A DNA stretch of 64,000 nt from Lytechinus pictus (Eukaryota > Echinodermata > Echinoidea > Temnopleuroida > Toxopneustidae). This document shows, one piece after another, positions 10,795 to 21,639 of this stretch. The notes under the pieces were generated by a model. It was not told where the DNA came from, did not search any database, and saw nothing but the letters and a program-made list of their open reading frames with translations. The stretch's first letter is position 1; each line of letters starts with the position of its first letter. The DNA lies in NCBI RefSeq assembly GCF_037042905.1, contig NC_087252.1, positions 2,239,501 to 2,303,500 of the forward strand, written 5' to 3'. The translations under genes and the position numbers were made by a program.

Positions 10795-11615
10795 TTAAAA
10801 ATAATCAGCAGTGCGCTGCCTGCATATAACTGGCGCCAATCAAGAATAATCAGCGCCACCTTAATCTAAATCGGCGCCGGGCAAGAATAATCAGCGCCAT
10901 TTGGTTACAAATCGGCGCCAGTCGAGAAAAATCGGCACTGTCAGAGTCTTAACCGGCGCCGATCAAGGATAATCTGCGCCACCTAAATCTAAATCGGCAC
11001 TAGATAAAAATAATCGGCGCCATCTGGTTATAAATCGGCACCGGTACAGAAAAATCGACGCTGCCTGAGTTCTTAACCGGCGCCGATCAAGGATAATCAG
11101 CGCCACCTAAATCTAAATCGGGGCCGGACAAGAATAATTAGCGCCATCTGGTTATAAATCGCCGCTGCCAGAGTCTTAACCGGCGCCGATCAAGGATAAT
11201 CAGCGCCACCTATATCTAAATCGGTGCTGGTCAAGAATAATCAGCGCCATCTGGTTATAAATCGGCGCTACCTGAGTCTTAACCGGCGCCGATCAAGAAT
11301 AATCAGCTCCACCTAAATCTAAATCGGCGCCGGACAAGAATAATCAGCACCACCTGGTTAAAAATCGGCTCCAGTCAAGAATAATCGGTGCCTTCTGGTT
11401 CTAAATCGGCGCCAGTCAATTATGAATTGCCGCTGCCTGAATCTTACGTGACGTCGGTAAAAATAATCAGCACTACTTGTTCTAAATCGGCGCCGGTCAA
11501 GAATAATCAGCGTCCCCTGGTTCCAATAAATAGGCGCCGGTAGAATAATGAAAAAGGGCCTATTGCCAACCAAATCTAGATCGGCGCCGGTCAAGAATGA
11601 TCAGCGGCACCTGGT
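10795..11615. repeat. GGCGCC-rich minisatellite
   Basis: Tandem, diverged 40-45-bp units of the type 'aataatcagcgccacct' and 'aaatcggcgccgg', grouped in a longer period of roughly 130 bp. The self-complementary GGCGCC core recurs many times. The gene 2 array (49008-49950) is about 120 bp longer and differs in unit order. Confidence 0.75.
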
Positions 11616-12059
11616 TATACATTTTATTGTTGAATGGTCATAACAAAGCTTATCGCATGCACCTTACAGAGTGGACTCGGGCGGGGCAGTTGCCAAAAGA
11701 ATGACAGATGTCATGAAATCTTTAATTTATTTAAAAAATCCCAGAATCATACAAAAGCGTAGAGCAAATCCTTTAATTTTGATCTTATTTTCCGATGCTT
11801 TAATAAAAAGAAGGTCAGTCACTTTTCTTCTTTACACATTCCACATTGTGCCACCTCTATGGCCTTTAGTTTAAGACAGCTACTATAGTGTTTATGAAGA
11901 TGATTCGATATTTTAGCCCAAAACTTTGCTAAAACCCGTTGCTAGTACCGGGAGTGTAAAATTACGCAACCAGTCGTATATTGAGATTGAGCTACACAAC
12001 TCGTTCTTTATTTAAAATCGTGCTTAAATTATCCGCTTCTCAGATTGGAATATACAAAT

Positions 12060-12540
12060 TTTCACCTCGCGCTTCGCGCTCGCATCATTTCTGTAGCAAA
12101 ACCCCATACTTTTCATGATTAAATAGGTGAATAGAATGTCCCTTTTTCAGGAATAAACGTCAAAAGAACTCCCGCTTCGATTTGCAATAATCTTTTGCTG
12201 GATATAATCTTGTTCTTTATTACAAACGTCCATTAAACTGTCATTTTTTTCAGATCGAAATATCAAAGTTTTAAGCTCGCGCTTCACGCTCGCATCTATT
12301 GTTTTTTCAGATACCCATCTTAATCATTGGTATACCAAAAATGCATAGAATATCAAGCTTTACTGGTCAGAATATAAAGAAATTTCAGCTCGCCCTCGGC
12401 ACTCGCATTATCTGTGTAGTGAGATATGTATCCTCCTCATGAGTTACTACAAACAGTCCTAAACAGGCACCTTTTTCCTGTTTTCAGGTCAGTATACTAA
12501 AAAATTTCAGCTCGCGCTTCGCGCTCGCATTAATTTGTTG
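12060..12540. repeat. Four-fold CTCGCGCTTCGCGCTCGCAT motif
   Basis: The phrase 'cagctcgcgcttcgcgctcg' or a close variant occurs at about 12066, 12274, 12388 and 12509, spaced about 110-210 bp. Also in gene 2 at 50400-50870. Probably part of an old repeat; family unknown. Confidence 0.6.
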
Positions 12541-13944
12541 GTGAGATATGTGTTTCTATCTCATGAGTCATATAAATATATATATATATATGCATATGTG
12601 TGTGTGTGTGTGTTTGTGTGAGTTTGTTTGTTTTGTGTGATATCGAGCGCCCTTGGAAAGTTGATTCATGATTTTGCCCCCCAAATCTTAAAAAAAGGAT
12701 CGACGCCCCTATGTATATATATATATACATATAGTAAAAAAAACTTGTATCTCTATTAATATACAAAAGTATTGGCCTCATCGCAATAAAAGGGTTAATA
12801 CACGAGATTTTGAAATCGCACATAACATGCATAATTTGTGTTACTTTTTGCTTGTTTCTTTCTTTAAAAAGTTTTTCAATCTCTCTCTATATATGTTTTA
12901 AAAAGATTATATGTTTAAATTGATGTATATTTCTGTTATAATGAGATATGTTTAAGTGGACTTCAGGGAATGGTCGTACGCAGAAAGGGGGAAGGGGGCA
13001 CATTCGCGATCTGCTGTTGTGAAAATGTTTTTTTTTTCCTTAACATTTCATGAAAACTATGAAAAATGTGCACCAAATTTTCGAGTCTTGCCCCCCCCCC
13101 CCCCCCGGAAATATTATCTGCGTATGGTCATGCAAAATGGCATGACTGGAAGTCCCACATTTTGAAAAGAGCATTTGACAGGGTCACACTTTAACCCTTT
13201 TTCAACATTTTCTTTTATGGCGCCGGTGAAGTGCAAAAATATGTGCGCTGCTCGCCAAAAGCTGGATCCGCCTATGATCCTCATCCTTTCGTTAGCCATG
13301 GTAAATTGCCATCTTGAATGACGTCATCATACCTACAGACGTCCTTACCAGTCGCCATATATCGCGATTCGTGCCGCTGCGTTGCGCTTGTCTATATATC
13401 GCTAATTTTTGTGTGCGTGCGTTCGGAACTTGTCGCATGCATTGACCGGCCAGGATATCGAACATTTTAATCGGAAAGCCTTGATGTTGTTGTTGTTGTT
13501 GTTGAATATGATGGCGCCCTTCAATCTCTCCAGATTATACGCGCCAGTCACTTTCGTAAGTAGGACGTCGTCGGCAAAGGAGATCCATACGACGTTAAAC
13601 CATTGGTGACGATTATATGACATATTAATATAGATTAGTCACCCATCCACCTATTATATTAGTAGGTCCTACAAGATTAAACATCTTCGAGGAATAATAC
13701 TTCAATACAAATAGAGAAATTAAATATCGCGCGTGCTAAATGATTGTTCGTGAAAAAGGGCACACCAGCTAACCAATCGGCTACTAGTTATATATTTATA
13801 GAATTTCTTAAAATATTCGTCAAATAACAATTCAAATGTGATATCACATAAAATTACACGTCCTTCTTATTCTTTTGTCTCGTCTTTTCTTAGTTTCTTA
13901 TTAATACAATTTTTAAATCATTCTTGTGTTTGAAAGAAAGAAAG

Positions 13945-13979
<35 letters not shown>

Positions 13980-13987
13980 ACACACAC

Positions 13988-16900
13988 CTAACTGTAAAAA
14001 CGGTTAGTGGCATATATAAAACATAGTAGTTCCCGTGTATAATCGGGATTAATTAACAATTGTTTAAGATTCGGGTCATTCATCTTAAGTTTATTAAACA
14101 TAATGCATCTCTCCTTTACATATTTTAAACAAAATAAAACATAATGTTCAATAGTCTCAAATTCTTTGCACACCTCACAGAGGCCGGAAGAGTGCTGTTT
14201 AATTTGAAACATATAATAGTTTAATTTGCACTTACCTACTGTGATTTGATGAAGGAGGCATTCCTCTTTCCGAGAAAAACCTTTTCTATATGCCTGCTTA
14301 AAAACATTATCATGAATAGCATATAAAAATCGACCATTTCTAGACGCATTCCAATCTGCTTGCCAGATACTTTTATAAAATGTCATGCGTGAGCATGTGA
14401 GTTCGTTTATAGTGTTTGGTAAAACGATGTCTACAAAATTTTTCGCGGCTCCTTTCTTGGCAGCTTTATCGACGATCTCATTGCCGTTAACATCACAATG
14501 TGAGGGAATCCATTCAAAATTAATACAGATATCATTCATACTGAGTTTATGAATTTTAAATAAAATTTCATTAACAATGGTGCATTTTATGAAATATGAA
14601 TCAATCACATTCAGCGCTGACAAAGAGTCGCAAAAAATTACAACTGAACATGGTTTATCAAAGGATTCTAACCACTCAAGTGCCATTAAAATGGCCAGGA
14701 GTTCCGCTCTCATGATACTTACATTGGATAACCTGAAATACTTTTTTATTTTATATTGAGGAACATAAAATGCTGCCCCCGTTCTAAAATTTTCCTGTTT
14801 GGATCCATCAGTATATATATGTAAATAACCATTCCACACAATTCCAATTCTTTCTAGAACGATAGCTTTCATCTCGGCCGTTAGCATATCCTTTTTTCTA
14901 ATTATACGATGAGCACAAAACGACACAGGAGGGCGGGACAAACGCCATTCCGGGATTCTTGTTAATAAGTTGTCTTGCTTCTCTACAAGTACCTCATCAC
15001 TACAGGCTCGAAGTTTGAAAGGTCTTTCCCCTTCCTTCCATTCGTGTCTGTTCGTATGTTCAATGAAAATTTCTCTACTTGGATGGCATAAAGTGCTAAA
15101 CAACAAATAATATCTAAATTTATCATTAAACAGTTTTCTCCGAAGATACAACGGTAATTCACCGGTCAAAACTTGTAAAGACTCTAATGATACATTGTAT
15201 ATCGTTCCTGTGATGATTTTCAAAGCTCTATATTGTATAGAGTCAAGCTTTTTCTTATGAGATGTACAGGCAGAATCATACATTTCACTTCCATAGTCTA
15301 AAACAGATAAAATAAGACCTTTGTATATCATCATCAAAATGTCATACCTATTCCCCCAGGACGTACCCGAAACGCAACGTAATAAATTTAATCTTTTCTT
15401 ACATTTATCAATAATTGCATTAATGTGGCTAGACCAAGTTAGTTTTGAGTCTAACCACATACCAAGAAATTTGAACTGCTCACAATGAGGCAAAACATGC
15501 CCATTTATTTTCAAAGTAATATCTTTCTTTTGATTATTGGTAAAAACTAAAACTACAGACTTTGTGTGAGAAATATTTAATTTCCATCTCCAGCACCAGA
15601 TTTCGATTTCATGGAGGGCTTCTTGCAGCTTTTGGCGAACCAGATCTAAGTTTGAGCTAGTAAACCAAATCGCGATATCATCTGCATAACATGATAGCTT
15701 TACTCCACTTTCTTTAATATTTAAGTCATTTAACATCAATGTAAAAATGACAGGACTTAATGAGCTCCCTTGCGGGATTCCGTGCTCTAATACATACTTG
15801 TCTGACATACTATTGTTAACTTTCACGTTACAATATCTATTTCTTAAGAAAGCTCTAATAAAGAAAAATAATTTTCCACTAATATCTAACATTGACAATT
15901 TTTTCAAGAGACCTCCTTTCCATAACGAATCATACGCCTTTTCCAAGTCTAGAAAAACTGCCACGGTATATTTTTTCTCCTTCAATGCTAAATGAACATC
16001 TGTTTCAATCCTGACTAAATGATCTTTGACGCTACGATATTTGCGGAATCCTGATTGAAGTGGGTTTAACTTCTTCTTATTATCTAAAAACCAATTCAGA
16101 CGGTTTTTAATCATTTTCTCCATGACTTTAAACAGGGTTGATAATAAAGAAATAGGTCTATAGGACGACACTAAACTAGGATCCTTTCCAGGTTTCAAAA
16201 TAGGTATTTGAACAACTTCATACCACTGACAAGGGAAATGTGAAGTTTTCCATATGTCGTTGTACATATCTAATATGACATCAAGCGCTATTTGGGGTAA
16301 GTTTTTTAACATAATCGCATGAATATCATCCTTACCTGGCGCTGAGTTATTCAAATCTTGTAAAACATTCTTCATTTCATTCATGTTAAAATCGTCATTA
16401 ATGCAGTCATCATTCGACATTTCTTTACATAAATTATCTTCATTTTCACCATCATCATGATCATTATTATAAAAAGATCTGTCAATAGACTTGAAAAAAC
16501 GGGCGACCGCATTAGCCTTATCTTTAGATTCACTAATGATATTGCCGTCAACGATTAAATTGTGGAAAATATGAGTGTTCATTGCGCTATCTCTCATTCC
16601 TTTTACTTGTTTCCATACTTTTCCGATATCTGTAAATTTATTCATTTTACCGCAGTATTTAGACCAATAGTCATATCGTGCTCGCCGTTGCACCTTCTGA
16701 GCAAATGCTTTCTTTTTCAAGTATAGTTGAACATCATTTTTATCATAATATCTTCGTAATCTGTTTTTAATATGATTTCTCTCCGCCACCGCTTTTTGAC
16801 ATGCTTCGTTCCACCAGGGAGTTATTTTACCTCTGTTTTCTCCTCCTATTCGCACTCGACGAATACACCTCTTCGAAGCATTCAAGATTACCTTAACTAT

Positions 16901-17695
16901 CATATCATATCGTCCTTGAATATCCAAATTACATGCCGAGTAATGTCTCTTGTAATTTAGATTAAGTAATTCATTTGTAATTGCTTTTCTATACTCTTCC
17001 CAGTTTACGTTTCTAAAACTCCATCTAAAACCTATAGTTGCGTTTTCTTTAATATTTACGTTATTTGTCTGTATTAATTTGATCACGATTGCATTGTGGT
17101 CGCTGCCAAAGTTATTGGTCAATACTTGCCACTCCATACTACAAGCTAGTTCCTTGGAGACTATAGATAAATCCAACATGGAATAAGAACCAAAGTGCGG
17201 GTCTAGTCTTGTTGGTGATCCGTCATTGAGTAATGCTAGATCATTAACCTCCATGAAAGATTCAACAGTTCTTCCGTTGGAATCGAGCTTGCTGCTCCCC
17301 CATAGAGGATTGTGGCTATTAAAGTCACCTAAAATAATAAGCTTCCCTGGCACGTTTCTAATCATGAAGTTTAATTCTTCTAGTTCAATCTTTTTACAGG
17401 GATTATAATAGTTGATAATGGAAATAATGCATTTCTTTGAAAAAATATCTACCCTTTGATATTCGATTAACTCTTGAACTTTCATAACCTGGAAAGCGAT
17501 GTCCTTTTTAAAATACATAGCCAGACCACCTCTCCTACCATCCTGTCTGTTTCTACAAACACAAAAATAATTAGGAATGAACGACACATTAAAATCATTA
17601 AACCATGTTTCCTGAATACAAATAATGTCTGGGTTGGAACCCAATAAATCATTATCAAAAAGAGAAGTTAGAAAGTCCGACCCATGCGAAACCAT
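13988..17695 (-). CDS. LINE ORF2: endonuclease-reverse transcriptase-RNase H
   Basis: A 1,235-residue frame from its first ATG at 17695. Apurinic-like endonuclease motifs: E-T-W (29-31), G-D-F-N (123-126), S-D-H-N (198-201). Reverse transcriptase: F-L-D-L-E-K-A-Y-D, G-I-P-Q-G-S-S-L-S-P, and Y-A-D-D at 670-673. RNase H: Y-T-D-G-S (Asp 963), R-A-E-L, and H-x-D-V-x-G-N-E-x-V-D. A C-terminal Cys/His group (C-E-V-C-x(7)-H) follows. The frame is open upstream to 17746 and that extension encodes V-I-V-Q-W-N-A-Q-G, the conserved endonuclease start, so translation probably begins before the ATG. It overlaps the ORF1 stop by 4 bases. Confidence 0.9.
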   Translation of the reverse strand: MVSHGSDFLTSLFDNDLLGSNPDIICIQETWFNDFNVSFIPNYFCVCRNRQDGRRGGLAMYFKKDIAFQVMKVQELIEYQRVDIFSKKCIISIINYYNPCKKIELEELNFMIRNVPGKLIILGDFNSHNPLWGSSKLDSNGRTVESFMEVNDLALLNDGSPTRLDPHFGSYSMLDLSIVSKELACSMEWQVLTNNFGSDHNAIVIKLIQTNNVNIKENATIGFRWSFRNVNWEEYRKAITNELLNLNYKRHYSACNLDIQGRYDMIVKVILNASKRCIRRVRIGGENRGKITPWWNEACQKAVAERNHIKNRLRRYYDKNDVQLYLKKKAFAQKVQRRARYDYWSKYCGKMNKFTDIGKVWKQVKGMRDSAMNTHIFHNLIVDGNIISESKDKANAVARFFKSIDRSFYNNDHDDGENEDNLCKEMSNDDCINDDFNMNEMKNVLQDLNNSAPGKDDIHAIMLKNLPQIALDVILDMYNDIWKTSHFPCQWYEVVQIPILKPGKDPSLVSSYRPISLLSTLFKVMEKMIKNRLNWFLDNKKKLNPLQSGFRKYRSVKDHLVRIETDVHLALKEKKYTVAVFLDLEKAYDSLWKGGLLKKLSMLDISGKLFFFIRAFLRNRYCNVKVNNSMSDKYVLEHGIPQGSSLSPVIFTLMLNDLNIKESGVKLSCYADDIAIWFTSSNLDLVRQKLQEALHEIEIWCWRWKLNISHTKSVVLVFTNNQKKDITLKINGHVLPHCEQFKFLGMWLDSKLTWSSHINAIIDKCKKRLNLLRCVSGTSWGNRYDILMMIYKGLILSVLDYGSEMYDSACTSHKKKLDSIQYRALKIITGTIYNVSLESLQVLTGELPLYLRRKLFNDKFRYYLLFSTLCHPSREIFIEHTNRHEWKEGERPFKLRACSDEVLVEKQDNLLTRIPEWRLSRPPVSFCAHRIIRKKDMLTAEMKAIVLERIGIVWNGYLHIYTDGSKQENFRTGAAFYVPQYKIKKYFRLSNVSIMRAELLAILMALEWLESFDKPCSVVIFCDSLSALNVIDSYFIKCTIVNEILFKIHKLSMNDICINFEWIPSHCDVNGNEIVDKAAKKGAAKNFVDIVLPNTINELTCSRMTFYKSIWQADWNASRNGRFLYAIHDNVFKQAYRKGFSRKEECLLHQITVGKCKLNYYMFQIKQHSSGLCEVCKEFETIEHYVLFCLKYVKERCIMFNKLKMNDPNLKQLLINPDYTRELLCFIYATNRFYS

Positions 17696-17742
17696 GCCTT
17701 GAGCATTCCACTGGACTATTACTAGATCAGAGACAGACTGTT

Positions 17743-19158
17743 TTATTTAAGGTGGCACTTGACCATTTCCAATGGTATGTCTGTCTTTAAGAAATTACGA
17801 CTAGCATGTACAACATATTCCAAAAACTGATCATCGTTTTCAGACTGTGGTAACTTACGTATCACAAATAGAATAAACATAATGAAATCCAGGGGTGCTA
17901 CACTCATTAATGTGTTGACAGTATCTTTCTTTTGGTTATTCGACTCAGTTCCTTGCCCTGACTCCTTATCTCTTTCCCGCCTTCCTTCATTGTTCCTTTG
18001 TACTCGGATTGGGCGCGGAATCTTTGATTGTTGGATTGATTCGTGGTCAGATGCCATTGAATTTGAAATGGGACCAACATTCTTTAGTTTCCTTTGAGTG
18101 TTTTCTTTAGTGTCGCTAGTTCTAATGGTCTTACTTTCCTCTTCCACTATTTCATTTTTTTGAGTGCGATACACCCTAGTCGCTTGTGCGTATGTAATGT
18201 TTTCCTTCAATTTAACCTTTTGTATTTGTTTTGCCTCTATGTAAATTTTGCAACCTTGATACGCCGCCGAGTGTTTATCTCCACATCTAAAGCATTTTCG
18301 ATTTTCCTTTTGTGGGCACTCTTCAAAATCATGTTCCCCTCCACATCTCACACAGCGCAATTTACCCTTGCAGTTTTCCTTCATGTGCCCAAAAAGTTGA
18401 CATTTGTGACACCTTGGCACCGGTGGACTAAAGTTGTCCACACGTTTAAGCTCATACAGAAAGTTTACTGTCTCGGGTTTATCCTTGCCTTTGAAGGTGA
18501 TGAGAACTGATGGGGTTGGTACTATTTCACCATCGATCTTCTTCATAAAACGCTTAGCATGAATTACCTTCTGATCTTTCAATACTTCTGCAATTTCCTC
18601 ATTACTTATCTGTGTATCTATTCTATGAATAACACCTTTCGTTGTAAAATCATGATTATCTTCATAACGCGTTGCTTTAACGTCTACACCAGCAAGCTTG
18701 GTTAGTTCCAACAATTTCATGACTTGTATGTCATTCTCACATTTCAAAATCATCATATTTTTCACTTTCTCTTTCCCATTCAGATTGCCTACCAGATTAT
18801 GAATTTCTTTGAACACCTGTACTGGGTTTGCTCTGCAAATATTCTTATTTTCAAGACCAACAATGACTACCCTCCTGCTTGAATGCGTGGGAGTAGAGAA
18901 TTTAGGCATTTTACTGTGCTTCGTATTTAGAGTACTATCGCTATTGCTCCTAACCCTTGCCCTTTTCTTAGCCGATCGGATAGAATTTCTATTGATCGCC
19001 GTTTTCCAAGAACAATTCGATTCATCATAACTGTCCTCACCATGGACAGTATGATCATCGGAAGATACCACTAATTCATCTGGCGCTTGCCTAAATCTAT
19101 TACTCGCTGCTGCTAAATAATCCTCTTCGCCCGAGGATATCGAAAGGTTATTCGCCAT
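17743..19158 (-). CDS. LINE ORF1: nucleic-acid-binding protein with three zinc knuckles
   Basis: A 471-residue protein. The first 90 residues are acidic then basic and low in complexity. A domain with R-R-V-V-I-V-G-L-E follows, probably RNA-recognition-like. Then come three Cys/His knuckles: C-H-K-C-x(4)-H-x(4)-C, C-V-R-C-x(3)-H-x(4)-C and C-F-R-C-x(3)-H-x(6)-C, typical of Jockey/I-type ORF1 proteins that coat element RNA. The C-terminal third is charged. The stop lies at the start of ORF2. Confidence 0.85.
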   Translation of the reverse strand: MANNLSISSGEEDYLAAASNRFRQAPDELVVSSDDHTVHGEDSYDESNCSWKTAINRNSIRSAKKRARVRSNSDSTLNTKHSKMPKFSTPTHSSRRVVIVGLENKNICRANPVQVFKEIHNLVGNLNGKEKVKNMMILKCENDIQVMKLLELTKLAGVDVKATRYEDNHDFTTKGVIHRIDTQISNEEIAEVLKDQKVIHAKRFMKKIDGEIVPTPSVLITFKGKDKPETVNFLYELKRVDNFSPPVPRCHKCQLFGHMKENCKGKLRCVRCGGEHDFEECPQKENRKCFRCGDKHSAAYQGCKIYIEAKQIQKVKLKENITYAQATRVYRTQKNEIVEEESKTIRTSDTKENTQRKLKNVGPISNSMASDHESIQQSKIPRPIRVQRNNEGRRERDKESGQGTESNNQKKDTVNTLMSVAPLDFIMFILFVIRKLPQSENDDQFLEYVVHASRNFLKTDIPLEMVKCHLK

Positions 19159-19814
19159 AATTACTTATTTTACAAGAACATAATAATCTGTAGGCCTATT
19201 GATAAATTGAAATTAGTCTCTTACCCGGTAACGTAGTGTTAATAAGGTGAGTATGAATGAAAATGAGTGCATGTCACCATGGGAACGGCTATATGGTAAC
19301 CCAAGCCTCCAACTCCGCTCACTACGGCAACTGGACTGTTCAATCCTCGATCTACTACAACTGGAGATCAATCAGAAATCAATTCCATTCAACAGAAAAG
19401 GGGGAGCAGGCCGATGGACTGGAGGTGGCTAGGAAGCGGCACAGATGCCGGTGAGGAGCCGGGTGTAGCCGACTTGAATTTCCCGCCAAAACGTCTATGT
19501 GAAAACAACACTGCTGCAGAGCTCCTGTCAAAAGCGTCCGCTCTGCTCTGCTCTGCTCTGCTCTTGATATAAGCCTAACTTCAGGAACGTAGAGAGCAGC
19601 AATACACGGCTGCCAGTGTTTTCTCGCAAAAAAAATGAATTAAATAAAAAAAATAAGGAATATTTCATCGGTAACGTATATTTCCGATATTTTACTTAAA
19701 AATGCGTTTTATCAAAAGAGAGATTAGAGTTCAAGATGATATAACGTCATTTAGACCTAAACAAAATCAAATCTAGACAAAACACTATAGGCCCAAATTG
19801 GGTAAAAATGATTA

Positions 19815-20395
19815 CACATGCGGGCTCGTACTAACGTACTACCGTCAGTGAATGGGGATTGTCGTAAACTGTCAAAAATTATTAAATAAATCCCAAGAAA
19901 CGACGGTCAATCCTGTTTAATGACAACGAAATCATTTTTGTTTCACCATTCCAAAAATAAGGAGAGAAATGACTGAACATAAACGCCAAAAATATGAGAG
20001 AGATAGAAAAAAAAAAGTTTACATCGTATACCTCACCTGTTTAGAGAGTTTTCTTAAAAACACATTAAATGAATTTACAGTCTATTTCGTTAAAGGGATG
20101 GAGGGTGGTAACATTTGAGTTAACCAGGTAAACCAAATAAAAGGTAGTAAAAATGTAACAAATAGAGCCACAAGAGAAATGCAACACAAGAATTGGAGTG
20201 AGTCAGGGAAAACGGTTTTGTGTTTGTGTATCTTCGGCGCCGCTCAAATATTAGGGGGGGGGGCGCGCGCCCCCTGCGCCACCCCCTGGATCCGCCACTG
20301 AGGATGATTATGTTTTGATCAGCATTTGAAAGGAATTTGCGGTAAATGCGGTCTAAGGTACAACCATTTCTTAATTTTATATATTTTCTTGGTTG
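19815..20395 (-). repeat. Right arm of ~575-bp inverted repeat in the F-G intron
   Basis: Reverse-complement partner of 9964-10536. The two arms lie about 9.3 kb apart around the minisatellite and the LINE. The gene 2 counterpart (58.95-59.39 kb) has only the first part of this arm. Confidence 0.7.
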
Positions 20396-20645
20396 TCTTA
20401 GAATCACCTTTGAATCATAGAATAATCAGTAGAAAATATATTTTCAAAGACATCCTATTAAAGATTTGCAAAGTGACCTTTCAATTTGAGATTTTTTTTT
20501 TGTATGTATATTATAGATATTATTAAAAAAAAAAAAAAAACATAAACAGATGGACTATCACGGGCAAAGCTTTTATTGTAAGATCTTTACAGTGACATTT
20601 TTTTTAAAATGAGTTTTAATTTAAGTCCTTCTTATCCCCATGTAG

Positions 20646-20915
20646 TCCCAGTTCAACTCCAAAAGACCATTGGAAATGAAGAAGTAAGTGAATTCGTCCG
20701 TAGACTTACAGGAAGGCATCGCAAGCGATTGGCAAACGAGACACCGGCGACTGAAGACAAGAAAATATCCAACTTTGCAGAAGAAAACAATGAAATGTTG
20801 TTTGATGCAAAATCTATGGTTCGAGACTGGATTGAAAGTGAGCAATGCAGTAATTATGAGAAGAGATGTAAACTGGATGACACTCTGATTAAAATTGGTC
20901 GACATGATATGACAG
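20646..20915 (+). CDS. Gene 1 module G (Death-fold-like domain)
   Basis: A 270-base, phase 1-1 exon after CATGTAG. The 90 residues include E-F-V-R-R-L-T-G, a basic-acidic middle, then M-V-R-D-W-I-E-S-E and C-K-L-D-D-T-L-I-K-I-G, the same W-helix then L...L...G order as other modules but without the type 1 or type 2 signatures. The paralogue 59666-59935 differs at only a few positions. Confidence 0.78.
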
Positions 20916-21108
20916 GTAAACATACGATAAAAAATATTGTGATTGACGTATCATATCTCTATTTGTATTTACTTGAAAAGTCTGTTCTTAAAAAAAGGTA
21001 TATAATTTCATTCAACATTAAATATTTCCCCGTTATTGTGAGTCATTTACATGCACATTATATTTAAAAATATGTAAATTTACACATTTGTTTATTTTAG
21101 TAAATTAT

Positions 21109-21147
21109 TTTTTATGTGAGAGTTTAGATGAAACTCTCACATAAAAA
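21109..21147. other. Perfect 17-bp hairpin conserved between paralogues
   Basis: TTTTTATGTGAGAGTTT pairs exactly with AAACTCTCACATAAAAA around the 5-base loop AGATG. It is identical in gene 2 (60129-60167). The stem is shorter than a typical pre-miRNA. It could be a tiny palindromic element, an RNA structure or chance. Confidence 0.6.
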
Positions 21148-21594
21148 GTAGTTTTCTTCCCCATAGTTCCATATACAGGATATTGTATTGTTGTAGGCAT
21201 ATACTTGAAATTTGTGAACATAATCGTCCTGTTTAAAAAAAATGCACGTTCATAGTTCAGAGTTTAAACACTTAAAATAATGATAATAAATAATGATCAC
21301 GATGACGACGACGATGATAATAGTAATAACAACAATTATAATAACAGTAATAATTAAAATTATTGTACAATATACATGCATTTACGTAGCGAAACATCTG
21401 TCTTTACATGTTCTATTGAGCTGCAGGAGATCACTAGACGCTCTACGTACATGTACTACCAATTTAGAGCACTTAAAGCATCAATCGTCCTGATTTCATA
21501 AAATGAGAAGGAAATCTAAATTACTGTTTGTCTTTCTGAAAACTCTCGTTATCGGCAGATTTTTTCAGCACAATTCAGTTTCGGCGAAATACAG

Positions 21595-21639
21595 ATCCCG
21601 AACTCTCGGCAAAATTGCATCCGGAGTCAAAAACATTCC
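21595..21639 (+). CDS. Candidate 45-base exon between G and H (gene 1)
   Basis: ATACAG acceptor and strong CC|GTAAGT donor bound a 45-base, stop-free, phase 1-1 segment encoding D-P-E-L-S-A-K-L-H-P-E-S-K-T-F. The matching segment in gene 2 (60651-60695) keeps both splice sites and frame. Against it: a weak pyrimidine tract, and both differences between copies are replacements, so there is no sign of constraint. Confidence 0.3.

Larger units (their letters stand above)
13486..19562 (-). mobile_element. Full-length I-group non-LTR retrotransposon (LINE)
   Basis: Boundaries come from the empty site in gene 2 (58712-58717). The target CTTGAT is present once there and at both ends here (13480-13485 and 19563-19568). 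The 6,077-bp element lies on the - strand: a 5' UTR beginning with AGAGC repeats (right end), ORF1, ORF2, a 504-bp 3' UTR with a long pyrimidine run (13947-13978 on the + strand is poly-A) and a (CAA)n tail at the left end. RNase H after the RT plus a three-knuckle ORF1 protein fits the I/Nimb/Ingi group. Both frames are open, so it looks recent. Confidence 0.88.

Noticed and set aside
11358-11594. Minus-strand protein in the GGCGCC array
   Set aside because: An Arg/Phe-rich translation of a tandem repeat, no start context or homology.
10795-11615. CRISPR array
   Set aside because: Units are diverged, lack unique spacers of constant size, and the context is an animal intron.
18094-18510. Plus-strand frame opposite LINE ORF1
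   Set aside because: Antisense shadow of the zinc-knuckle ORF1.
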